A DNA stretch of 64,000 bases. Origin: Svornostia abyssi (lineage in GTDB: Bacteria; Actinomycetota; Thermoleophilia; Solirubrobacterales; Solirubrobacteraceae). The stretch is from NCBI GenBank assembly GCA_024666565.1, contig CP088295.1, positions 3,472,001 to 3,536,000 of the forward strand, read 5' to 3'. The translations under genes were made by a program, and so were the position numbers. The notes below the pieces were generated by a model. The model saw nothing but the letters and a program-made list of their open reading frames with translations, did no database searches and was not told the origin of the DNA. Positions 56,509 to 64,000 of the stretch are shown here, in pieces. Position 1 is the stretch's first letter. Each line of letters opens with the position of its first letter.

Positions 56509-56850
56509 CTAGTTCGAGCTGGGCGCGCCGACCTCGACCTCGGCCGGAGCCACGGTCTCGACCGGCTGGGTGGCGACCGCGTCGACGGGCTGCGCCTCGC
56601 GCGCCTCGCCGGCGATGCCCTCGTCGTGCTCGCCGTCGCACAGCACACGGAAGTTGCCGACCGTCACGTTGATCTCCTGGATGGGCACGCCCGGCAGGAT
56701 CTCCTCGCCGATCTCCAGGCCCAGGCGCTCGATGTCGTACGCCGACAGCCCGAGGCCCAGCACGTTGTGATCGGGGTTCTGCTCGTTGTGCGCGTTGATC
56801 GCCATCTGGAATGCACGGAGGTTCTTGGCGATCTTGGACGAGTCGGTCAC
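56509..56850 (-). CDS. Hypothetical protein with acidic/Ala tail
   Basis: 113 residues. The first 65 are well-behaved (SKIAKNLRAFQMAINAHNEQ, then GLSAYDIERLGLEIGEEILPG and INVTVGNFRVLCDGEHDEG) and probably form a helix-strand domain with a single Cys. The rest is an Ala/Val/Glu tail. I do not recognise a family. No signal peptide. It is convergent with the epimerase and divergent from the DUF1707 gene, 23 bases away. Confidence 0.65.
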   Translation of the reverse strand: MTDSSKIAKNLRAFQMAINAHNEQNPDHNVLGLGLSAYDIERLGLEIGEEILPGVPIQEINVTVGNFRVLCDGEHDEGIAGEAREAQPVDAVATQPVETVAPAEVEVGAPSSN

Positions 56851-56873
56851 ACGCCCATTGTACGCTGCGCCGC

Positions 56874-57275
56874 ATGAGCGAAGCCGACCCCGGCCTCCGG
56901 GTCTCCGACGCCGAGCGCGAGGCCACCGCCGGCCGCCTGCGCCAGGCCGGTGAGGAGGGCCGCATCGACCTCGGCGAACTCGAGGAGCGCCTGACCGCCG
57001 CCTACGCGGCGAAGACCGAGGGCGAACTCGCGGCGCTCGTCGCCGACCTCCCGGCCACGCCCGCGGCCGCCGGCGGGGCAGCGGTCGCTCCGCGCGGCGA
57101 TCGGTCCCGTGACATCCGTCAGAAGACCGCCGCGTTTCTGACCCCGAACGTCATCTGCATCCTGGTCTGGCTCGCCACCGGCACGGACGGCGGCTTCTGG
57201 CCCATCTGGGTGCTGCTCGGCACCGGGATCGCCTACGCGTCGTTCCTCATCAAGACGTTCGTCGCCGGCGACTGA
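56874..57275 (+). CDS. DUF1707/2TM-domain membrane protein
   Basis: 133 residues. LRVSDAEREATAGRLRQAGEEGRIDLGELEERL then AAYAAKTEGELAALVADLP is the DUF1707 (SHOCT-like) signature common in actinobacteria. The C-terminal half has two membrane helices (TPNVICILVWLATG, then WPIWVLLGTGIAYASFLI), i.e. the 2TM module often joined to DUF1707. Role unknown, probably a small membrane regulator. Convergent with the next gene. Confidence 0.85.
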   Translation: MSEADPGLRVSDAEREATAGRLRQAGEEGRIDLGELEERLTAAYAAKTEGELAALVADLPATPAAAGGAAVAPRGDRSRDIRQKTAAFLTPNVICILVWLATGTDGGFWPIWVLLGTGIAYASFLIKTFVAGD

Positions 57276-57282
57276 CCGTCGC

Positions 57283-57696
57283 TCACCACACCGCGCCGGG
57301 CGCGTCGGAGACCGGCGCCCCGAACGACCGGAAGCCGGCCGGCAGGCCGAGGGCCCCGGTTGTGTCGGATCCCGCATAGGCGACGTACTCCTCCTGGACA
57401 CCGACCGCGCCGAACGCCCGAACCATGCGCTCAGCTGCGAGCGCGTAGCCCTCGCGGCGGTCGCGCACCGGCCCGACGCCCGCCGGCAGCCCGGCGTCGT
57501 GGCAGCGCCACCCGATCCCTCGCAGTTCGGCGCGCAGCTCGCTGCCCGCATCGGTCTCCGGCCCGACGAGTTCCACCGCGAGCTCGAGCGCTTCGCGGTA
57601 CCCCAGCTCGCGCGCGAAGTCCTTGCCGGCTCGGTCCAGCGCAAGCGTCGCTGCGACGACCTCGCGCATGGCGGCACGTTCTGTCCTGTCCGACAT
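57283..57696 (-). CDS. Hypothetical protein
   Basis: 137 residues from ATG (MSDRTERAAMREVV). The first two thirds are helical and charged (LALDRAGKDFARELGYREAL, then ELRAELRGIGWRCHD), ending in a less regular C-terminus (YVAYAGSDTTGALGLPAG). No signal peptide, TM or known motif. It is convergent with the DUF1707 gene. The 156 bases upstream hold its promoter and that of the GcvT-family gene, with a TGAAC/GTTCA inverted repeat near 57819-57834. Confidence 0.55.
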   Translation of the reverse strand: MSDRTERAAMREVVAATLALDRAGKDFARELGYREALELAVELVGPETDAGSELRAELRGIGWRCHDAGLPAGVGPVRDRREGYALAAERMVRAFGAVGVQEEYVAYAGSDTTGALGLPAGFRSFGAPVSDAPGAVW

Positions 57697-57818
57697 CGTG
57701 TCCCCCCGTTGGTGGTGCGATGAGCATACCGCCGTGAGAACGTGTTGTGTTTCTCTCTGACGCGAGTTCCTCCACCCGGTCCATCTGCCGGTTCGCGGTC
57801 TTGGACCACCGGTGTGAA

Positions 57819-57834
57819 CAAATAGGTTCATCGT
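57819..57834. repeat. Inverted repeat TGAAC-6-GTTCA upstream of the GcvT-family gene
   Basis: A perfect 5-bp dyad with an AAATAG centre, about 20 bases before the ATG, in a notably AT-rich spot. Size and place fit an operator. No glycine-riboswitch-like folding is visible in the 57697-57852 leader. Confidence 0.4.
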
Positions 57835-57852
57835 CCTGCCAGGCTGCCCGCC

Positions 57853-58984
57853 ATGACGCATTCCTGGCGGATCTCCGCCCTCGCCGACCGTCACCGCGCG
57901 CTCGGGTCCGACCTCGAGGACTGGAACGGGATGGGGACCCCGTGGGGCTACAGCACCCCCCCTCGCCGACGCACACGAAGCGATCCGGACGAAGGCCGGG
58001 ATCATGGACGTCTCGGGCCTGAAGAAGGTCCACTACGTCGGCCCGCACGCCGAGGCGCTCCTCCAGGAGGCCGTCACGCGCGACGTCCGCAGGCTCTACC
58101 CCGGCAAGGCGGTGTACGCCTGCATGCTCAACGACGCCGGGAAGTTCATCGACGACTGCATCGTCTACCGCACCGGCCCGAACGCCTGGTTCGTCGTGCA
58201 CGGCTCGGGCGACGGCATGGCGCAGCTCACCCGCTCCACGCAGGGCCGCGACGTCGCGGTGCACTTCGACGACGACCTCCACGACCTGTCACTGCAGGGC
58301 CCGGCGGCCGTCGACTTCCTGGCCGAGCATGTCCCCGGCATCCGCGACCTCGACTACTTCCACTTCGTCAACACGACGCTCTTCGACTGCCCCGTGATGC
58401 TGTCGCGCACCGGCTACACCGGCGAACGCGGATACGAGATCTTCTGCAAGCGCGACGACGCGCCGAAGATCTGGGACACGGTGCTGGAGCTGGGCGTGCC
58501 GTTCGGGATCGTGCCGTGCGCGTTCGTGACGCTGGACTGGCTGCGGGTGGAGAGCTACCTGCTCTTCTACCCCTACGACAACTCCGAGATGTACCCGTTC
58601 GCCGACGAGGGCCCCGGCGACACACTGTGGGAGCTCGGCCTGGACTTCACCGTCACACCGGGGAAGACCGGGTTCCGCGGCGCTGAGGAGCACGCGCGGC
58701 TGGCGGGCAAGGAGCGCTTCAAGATCTTCGGCGTCCTGCTGGAGGGCGACGCCGCCGCGGCGGAGGGCGACACGCTGCACGCCGGCGGCGAACAGGTCGG
58801 CGTCATCACGTGCGCGATGTACTCACGGCTGACCGGGAAGTCCATGGCGATCGCCCGGATGGACGTGCCCGTCGCCGTCCAGGGCACGCCACTGGAGGTT
58901 CGGGGCAGCATCACCGTGCCGGCGATCGCGCACGACCTGCCGTTCGACGATCCGCAGAAGCTCAAGCGGATGGCGAAGGGCTAA
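57853..58984 (+). CDS. GcvT-family folate-dependent aminomethyl/demethylase protein, frame broken by one extra C
   Basis: The first 35 residues (MTHSWRISALADRHRALG, then WNGMGTPWGYSTP) are in one frame and the rest in another. The switch is a seven-C run at 57956-57962; removing one gives YSTPLADAHEAIRTKAGIMD and 376 residues. The main part has the T-protein fold: AGIMDVSGLKKVHYVGPHA, a DLSLQGPAAVDFL segment, SRTGYTGERGYEIFC (family signature) and GKTGFRGAEEHARL. No gcvH or gcvP is nearby, so a stand-alone demethylase (DmdA/LigM-like) is as likely as true GcvT. Confidence 0.85.
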
Positions 58985-60100
58985 CCGGGAAGTCCCGCCG
59001 TCGGCGTGCCGGCCAGGAACTGCGCGGTCAGCGCGTAGATGAGGCCGGCGCGCTGATCGGCGCGGTCGGCGGACCGCGCCTCCTGGGCGCGCTCGATGAG
59101 GGTGTCGACGAGCGCGAGCAGCGGGTCGCCGCCGTCGGCGATCGCCAGCCGGGCCAGGGCCAGACTCTGCTCGGGGTCGGCGTCCCCCCCACGTGCCCGA
59201 CACTGCGGCGGTGAGGTGCGCGACGACGCGTTCGTGCGCGACCGCGCGGTCGCCGAGGGGCCGGGTGCCCGGTGCCGGGCCGAGGTCGATCGGGTCCTCC
59301 CCGGCGACGATGCGCCCGAGCTGCCCGCCGGCGATCTCGGCCAGCACGTCGTCGCTCAGGCCGACCGCCCGGCCGGCGCGTTCCATGGCGAAGGCGGCGA
59401 ACAGGCCGGGGCCGTACGGCATGTCGCTGGCGTAGAGCAGCTGCCCGGGCGGCACGTGCACGAACGCGGCGAGCACGTCGGAGACCTGCCACCAGGCGGT
59501 GTCGAAGAAGAGGTTCGGCAGCTCGCGGACGACCGGGGCGAGCTCGGCGACGTCGCTGATCCCGGCGTGCGCGAGCACGATGCGCGCCTGTGGATTGGCC
59601 TGCGCCAGCGTGGCAGCCGCGGCACCGAGCCGTGGGATGCCCCGCCCCGCGTGGAACAGCACGATGCCCCTGCGCTCGGCCGCGAGCGCCACGATCCGGT
59701 CGACCGTCGGGTGCGGCAGCGCGAACGCATCGCTGCGCGGGTGCAGCTTGATCCCTCGGGCCCCCGCGTCGAGGCAGCGCCGGGCCTCGTCGACCGCGTC
59801 GGCGTGGTTGGGGTCGACGCGCGCGAGCGCCTCGAGCCGCCCACCCGACGCGCTCACCGCTGCCAGCACCGCGTTATTCGCCGGCCCGTACCCATCGGGC
59901 TCGTGCATGGCGAAGACGAGCGCGCGGCCGTGTGCGGCCCGATCAAGACCCTCGAGGATCTCGGCCGGCGTGGCCTTGCGCCCGTCCGGATCGTTCGCGC
60001 CGATGTGCGTGTGCGCGTCGAACCAGGGCGCATCGGCGAGTGCGTCGCTGAGCAGGAGCGAGTGCAGCGCCTCGGCTTCGGCGGCCCCGTCGATCGGCAT
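58981..60100 (-). CDS. TIM-barrel amidohydrolase, frame broken by one extra base
   Basis: Amidohydrolase_2-type enzyme: the first metal motif is WFDAHTHIGAND, with GIKLHPRSDAF (barrel strand with His), IVLAHAGISDVAE and LLYASDMPYGPGLF (metal Asp). The printed frame loses homology after SGTWG. Removing one base from CCCCCCC at 59184-59190 restores SGTWGDADPEQSLALARLAIA and a helical tail to a TAG whose bases overlap the GcvT-family TAA. The repaired length is 372. It probably hydrolyses or decarboxylates a small metabolite. Confidence 0.85.
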
Positions 60101-60121
60101 GCCCCGAAGGCTAGTGGCGCG

Positions 60122-60990
60122 TCAGTTCGAGTCGAACGTCGTGCACAAGCGTGTGAGGTGGCCGCGCGCGAGGTCCCCGCTCTCGCGAAGATCCGGACGC
60201 CGCCCCCGTCGGCGACCTCGAATCCCAGGTCCTCGTCCCACTCGAACTGGAGCAGCAACCGCCACGTGTCGGAGGCTCCCTTGCAGTACGTCCGGGGGTC
60301 TTCCTGGATGGTGTCGGCGTAGCCGCCGAGGCGGTGCGCGCCGAACCCGGCTCGCGGCTGAGGCATCAGCGCGAGGCGCAGCTTCCGGTACGCCTGGCTC
60401 TCACGTCGTTTCAGGTTGAGCCGGCCGAGCGGCGCAGTGGGCTGGTCATTCGCGTCGACGTCGGGGATTGTCATCTCCCTGCGCAGCGCCACGCGTGCCG
60501 GCCGCAGCACCATCCGGGGGTTCGCCTTCGGAGCCTTGCGCCGCACCACGGCCGAACCGGCGCGCGTCACGATCGCGCTTGAGCACCGGCCGGCCTCGAG
60601 CCAGAAGCCGGTGCCGGGTTCCTCCTCTTCGACGTAGACGAAGAACGCCAGGAGCCCACGGCCGGGCAGACCGCCTCGAACGTCTGCCGGGATGTCGGCG
60701 AGCCGGACCTGGCCGAGGAACGCCATCGGGTCGCCCTTGCACGTCGGCCAACGTTGTCCGTGTGAGAGCGCTGGTGAGCCGCCGAGCCGACTGCTCCCCA
60801 GCGTTGGACGCGCGCCTTCGAGCGTCCGGTCGAGGCGCATCGACGGGCGGGAAGCACGCGCGATCTGTACCGCGACGCGACCGAGGCCCGCCGCCCGGGC
60901 ACGGGACTCAACGGCGGCGGAGTCGGTGACACCGCCGGTGGCGGCGAGGGTGACGAGGACGGCGCTGAGGATCGGCGCATCGTGCCACAA
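60122..60990 (-). CDS. DUF1963 (YwqG-like) protein, frame broken by one missing base
   Basis: The middle part carries the DUF1963 signature: WPTCKGDPMAFLGQVRLADIP, GRGLLAFFVYVEEEE and WRLLLQFEWDEDLGFEVADGG. The C-terminal end is in another frame and reads DLARGHLTRLCTTFDSN with a TGA at 60122. Adding one base near 60184-60186 joins them as RIFAESGDLARGHL, giving 289 residues. DUF1963 proteins are of unknown function, often regulatory. The TTG start is uncertain; the first 60 residues are Arg/Ala-rich and only the later part is clearly family-like. Confidence 0.8.
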
Positions 60991-61008
60991 CCCTTTACCG
61001 GATGTCGG

Positions 61009-61362
61009 TCAGTCGCCGAGCACCTCACGCACGAACGACGCCCGCACCTCGGCGGGCTGGCGCAGCATCCACGCCTCCGCCGGGTCGGTCTCGGGCCGGG
61101 CTCCCAGCACGTCATCGGCGAACGACCGGCAGATCTCATCGGACTGGCTCAGCAGCCACCGCTCCTGGTCACGCCGCCCGCCTCCGGCGTCGATGACCTC
61201 GGCCACGAACGACCGCCGCACCTCGCGGGGCAGGCGCAGCATCCACCGGCGCTCGGGGTCGTCGTCGGCTGCGGCCAGCGCGCGAGCGAGGGTGCCCGGC
61301 GCGAGCAGGACCTGGCGGGCGCCGGGAGGCAGGCGGAGCGGCCCCTCGTCGAGCGCTGCCAT
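61009..61362 (-). CDS. Protein built of three 29-residue tandem repeats
   Basis: 117 residues. After a 39-residue leader come three tandem copies with an exact 29-residue period beginning at Trp40, Trp69 and Trp98, consensus W-M/L-L-x4-x-E-V/I-x-x-S-F-x-x-[DE]-V-[LI]. In copies 1 and 3 this reads WMLRLPREVRRSFVAEV and WMLRQPAEVRASFVREV. Each copy probably forms a helix pair. I know no named family. Two bases separate its start from the DUF3817 gene's stop, so the two are very likely coexpressed. Confidence 0.75.
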   Translation of the reverse strand: MAALDEGPLRLPPGARQVLLAPGTLARALAAADDDPERRWMLRLPREVRRSFVAEVIDAGGGRRDQERWLLSQSDEICRSFADDVLGARPETDPAEAWMLRQPAEVRASFVREVLGD

Positions 61363-61364
61363 GG

Positions 61365-61679
61365 CTACACCGCCGCGCGGTCGGGCAGGCGGCGGCGCAG
61401 GATGACGTCGCCGACGATCGTCCCGAGCGGGCCGCCGGTCACCAGCACCGCCGCGGGGAACCACCAGCTCCAGAGCTGCTCGGCCGCGCCCTTGCCGGTG
61501 ATATACAGCAGGATCAGGAAGCCGAAGCCGTGGATCGGGCCCAGGATCGACACGGCGCCGTCGTCATCGGCCACGCGGGCGAAGTACAGGAGGACGACGA
61601 GGAGCACGGCGTCGATGATGCCGACGGCCAGCGCGATGTTCAGTGGGCGGCGAGCCGCTTCGGACAGCGTGTCGGGCAT
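61365..61679 (-). CDS. DUF3817-family membrane protein
   Basis: 104 residues with three membrane helices: ALAVGIIDAVLLVVLLYFA, SILGPIHGFGFLILLYITG and WSWWFPAAVLVTGGPLGTIV, ending in a basic tail. The GPIHGFGFLxY pattern is the DUF3817 signature, found in many actinobacteria; function unknown. The ATG giving MPDTLSEA was preferred to a GTG two codons upstream. It forms a pair with the repeat protein downstream. Confidence 0.85.
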   Translation of the reverse strand: MPDTLSEAARRPLNIALAVGIIDAVLLVVLLYFARVADDDGAVSILGPIHGFGFLILLYITGKGAAEQLWSWWFPAAVLVTGGPLGTIVGDVILRRRLPDRAAV

Positions 61680-61777
61680 GGCCACAGCCTACGAAGAACC
61701 GGGCCGTTAACGCGGCCGGGCGGACTCGAAGGCCCGCCCGGTACCGCCCGAACTCGATCACCACTGACTACATACAT

Positions 61778-61815
61778 CCCAGGACTCGAGTGTCTTGCCT
61801 GGGCATTTGACACTC
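61778..61815. other. Interleaved inverted repeats able to form an H-type pseudoknot
   Basis: Four blocks in order: CCCAGG (61778-61783), GAGTGTC (61788-61794), CCTGGG (61798-61803), GACACTC (61809-61815). Block 1 pairs with 3 and block 2 with 4, so the two perfect stems interlock. It lies in the 262-base gap between the glycosidase and DUF3817 genes. Since the pairing is symmetric, either strand could be the RNA. The rest of that gap shows only short GC-rich repeats. Confidence 0.5.
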
Positions 61816-61941
61816 CTGACCACCAGGGCAGGCCGCCGACCCGAGGGCCGGCGCGGGACCTGGCTGACTCCGCCGAAGCGGGGTCATGGCCAAGTGGGCA
61901 ATCCGCCGGACGGAGAAGGCTAGCGGGCGCGGCCGTCGGTG

Positions 61942-63054
61942 TCAGCGGGCGCCGACATCTTTGGCCGCACGTTGGAAGGCCCGCAGCGCCGGGGTGGAGC
62001 GCACGCCGCCGCTCGCGGTGAGGAACCGCAGGCCCGAGTAGGCGAACGGGTCGGTGGTGCCGCGGCCGCGGGTCAGCCACGCGTACCAGAGGACCTTGCG
62101 CAGCCCGAGCTGCGTGCGCTGCCGGGCCAGTTCACGCACGGCGGCGCGCAGGAGCCGCGACTGCTGGTCGGTCGTCACGCTGAACCCGAGATCGCGGGCC
62201 CGGCCCTTCGCCGCGGACCACGACAGCTCGGTGACCCACAGCTCCGCCGCGCTGTCCTTGTTGGCGCGCATGACGCGACGGTTGGCGCCCACGAGCTCCA
62301 CGACGTTGCGCAGGTACCGCGTATACGGGTGCACCGCCACCACATCGAAGTACGACGCGGCGCCCTTGCGGTACAGCGACTGCAGCGCCAGCCATGAGTA
62401 GTTCGGCAGGCCCGCGAGCACGACCTTCGCGCCGGGGTCGGCGCCCTTCACCGCGGCGTGCGCGGCCTTCAGCAACGCGAGGTAGCCGGTCTCCCAGTCG
62501 CCGCGCCAGTAGCGCTTGAGGTTCGGCTCGTTCCAGATCTGCCACGCGCGGATCGGCCGCGCGCGGACGTCGGGATGCTCGGCCCACAGCGATCCCTGCG
62601 GTCCGTACCGCGCGATGAGCACGCGCAGGTGCGCGGCGTACTGCTCGGGGTCGCGCGGGGTCAGGACGAAGGTGCCGTCGGCGGTCTCGTCGCTCGCCCA
62701 CCCGGGCGCGCCGACGACCGTCGGGATGACGTCGATCCCCCGCCGCGCCGCCGCCAGCACGATGGCGTCGGTCTGTCCCAGCCACGGCTGCCAGTCGGGA
62801 AACGGCTGCGCGACGTTCCAGTCGAACGTCACCCGCACGGTCGAGACACCGCTGCGGGCCATGAGCGCGAACTCGCCGTCGAGCAGCGCCGGCCGCGTGT
62901 TGAGGTCCTCGCCCAGGGCGGCGCCGAGCCACCCGGCCGGGACCTTCGCGTCGGCCGCCGCGGGCGCCGCGCCGACGCAGGCAAGGCACGCCGCGACGAC
63001 GGCAAGCGCGTTCCGTCGCGTCCATCCCCCGGTCCTGCCTCCCCCACCCGGCAC
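61942..63054 (-). CDS. Secreted glycoside hydrolase (clan A, GH39/GH5-like)
   Basis: 370 residues with a signal peptide (ALAVVAACLACVGAAPAAADA). TIM-barrel glycosidase features: VRVTFDWNVAQPFPDW in an early strand, RAWQIWNEPNLKRYW with the acid/base Glu (N-E-P, about residue 175) and ELWVTELSWSAA with the nucleophile Glu (about 275). WYAWLTRGRG closes the barrel. The two-glutamate retaining pattern fits clan GH-A. Substrate (plant or bacterial polysaccharide) cannot be told. Probably acts outside the cell. Confidence 0.85.
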   Translation of the reverse strand: MPGGGGRTGGWTRRNALAVVAACLACVGAAPAAADAKVPAGWLGAALGEDLNTRPALLDGEFALMARSGVSTVRVTFDWNVAQPFPDWQPWLGQTDAIVLAAARRGIDVIPTVVGAPGWASDETADGTFVLTPRDPEQYAAHLRVLIARYGPQGSLWAEHPDVRARPIRAWQIWNEPNLKRYWRGDWETGYLALLKAAHAAVKGADPGAKVVLAGLPNYSWLALQSLYRKGAASYFDVVAVHPYTRYLRNVVELVGANRRVMRANKDSAAELWVTELSWSAAKGRARDLGFSVTTDQQSRLLRAAVRELARQRTQLGLRKVLWYAWLTRGRGTTDPFAYSGLRFLTASGGVRSTPALRAFQRAAKDVGAR

Positions 63055-63084
63055 GCCATACAGCGTGACAGACCCCGTTCGCGG

Positions 63085-64000
63085 CTACGAGAGGCTGGGC
63101 AGCGACTGGACGAGCGACCGGGCGTCGGCGAACAGGTCGCCCTGCTCGGCGACCCGTGCGACGACGTCCCGCGCGGTGAACACCAGCAGTTCGGGGTCGC
63201 CGCCCTCGGCACACGCCCGGACTTCCTCCCACGTCACCGGTGTGGAGACGGTGGGCCGCTCGCGCGCCCGCAGGGAGTAGACGCTCACCGTCGTCTTGTG
63301 GGGGGTCGTTCTGGCTCCAGTCGATGAGCACCTTGCCGGGACGCAGGGTCTTCGTCATCCGGGAGACGACGAGGTCGGGCTCGGCCTGTTCGAGCACCTC
63401 GGCGATCGTGCGCGCCAGGGGCTTGGTCTGTGCGTACGTCGCTTCGCCCGCGTTGAGCGGGAGGTAGACCTGCAGCCCCTTGCTGCCCGACGTCTTGGCC
63501 ACGGTCTGCAGGCCCAAGCCCTCGAGCATGCCCTGCAGCAGCAGCGCGACCCGGCAGCACTCCACGATGGTCGCGGGTGGCCCGGGGTCGAGGTCGAAGA
63601 CGACGGTGTCCGGCGTGTCCTGGTGCTCGGCGCGGTGCAGCGCGGTGTGGAGCTCCAGCGCGGCGAGGTTGCCGAGCCAGACGAGCGTCGGCAGGTCGTC
63701 GGCCAGGACGTAGTCCACCGTGCCGCGCCGGCTGCTGGGCACCGCCAGGGTGTCGACCCACTCGGGCGTGTGCGACGGCGCCTGCTTCTCAAAGAACGCC
63801 TTGCCCTCCACGCCGTCCGGGTAGCGCTTGCGCGTCAGGGGCCGCCGCTCGAGGTGCGGGAGCAGCACCGGGGCGACATCCACGAGGTAGGCGATGACGT
63901 CGCGCTTGGCGAAACCGGTTGCCGGATACAGCACCTTCTCCAGGTTCGTGACCTTCAGCTCGCGTTCGCCGACCCGCACCAACTGCCCGCCTTTGACCGC
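63085..64000 (-). CDS. LigD-type primase-polymerase domain protein, frame broken by one extra base; may run off the right edge
   Basis: NHEJ polymerase (PrimPol) domain: LEKVLYPATGFAKRDVIAY, RRPLTRKRYPDGVEGKAFFEK, VFDLDPGP (metal-binding DxD), SGSKGLQVYLPL and PGKVLIDWSQN. At 63300-63305 an extra G breaks the frame; removing it gives NDPHKTTVSVYSLRARER, the conserved KTT-Y-S-L-R motif, and 298 residues from a start near 63982. The frame is open to the window edge (VKGGQLVRVGERELKV), so it may be the C-terminal part of a larger LigD. It fills gaps with ribonucleotides in Ku-dependent double-strand break repair. Ku and ligase are not in the window. Confidence 0.88.

Noticed and set aside
57853..58003. 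Separate short gene ahead of the GcvT-family gene
   Set aside because: The segment is the natural N-terminus of the same protein once one C is removed at 57956-57962.

Overview
The window is a very GC-rich, gene-dense chromosomal segment of an actinobacterium. Several things point to class Thermoleophilia (Solirubrobacterales-like): the actinobacterial nucleoid gene mihF next to gmk-rpoZ-coaBC, an actinobacterial pyrR-pyrB-pyrC-carA-carB-pyrD operon, GTG/TTG starts, four-base stop/start overlaps, and many Ala/Arg-rich proteins. The lineage is inferred from gene content and was not searched.

Layout. 1-6.7 kb: N-terminal half of an FtsK translocase, a cupin, an OmpR-type response regulator with its kinase, then RNase J and dapA. 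6.7-14.3 kb: small unknown genes, a threonine aldolase, a TipA-type MerR regulator, dapB, an M16 protease, pnp and a DsbA-like protein. 14.3-16.3 kb: SRPBCC protein, AzlC/AzlD exporter pair, peroxiredoxin. 16.3-24.5 kb: the translation/transcription operon read leftward as rimP-nusA-ylxR-infB-DUF503-rbfA-nrnA-truB-ribF-rpsO, with an intrinsic terminator in its leader. 24.5-31 kb: TPR protein, transglutaminase-like protein, DUF58, MoxR ATPase, coaBC. 31-41.6 kb: rpoZ, gmk, mihF, then the pyrimidine operon headed by pyrR with a PyrR-type RNA hairpin over the ribosome-binding region. 41.6-45.8 kb: RNase Z, secreted alpha/beta hydrolase, fatty-acid desaturase, membrane protein. 45.9-49 kb: accessory patch with tRNA-Arg(CCG), a perfect 49-bp repeat of its 3' half 0.94 kb away, an AT-richer TPR gene, a decayed gene and secreted proteins. 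49-56.5 kb: SppA, an ABC/FtsX exporter, an acyl-CoA synthetase and an epimerase. 56.5-64 kb: small unknown proteins, a GcvT-family protein, an amidohydrolase, DUF1963, a protein of three 29-residue repeats, DUF3817, a secreted glycosidase and a LigD-type primase-polymerase.

The dominant oddity is reading-frame damage. Thirteen recognisable genes, including core carB and pyrB, are each broken by one single-base indel, mostly an extra C/G in a run of five or more. In each case adding or removing one base restores a family-consistent protein whose length divides by three. This looks like uncorrected indel error in the source assembly rather than biology, although a few sites are not in homopolymers. 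CDS entries below span the repaired gene and state where the break is. No CRISPR array, rRNA, transposase or integrase was seen.
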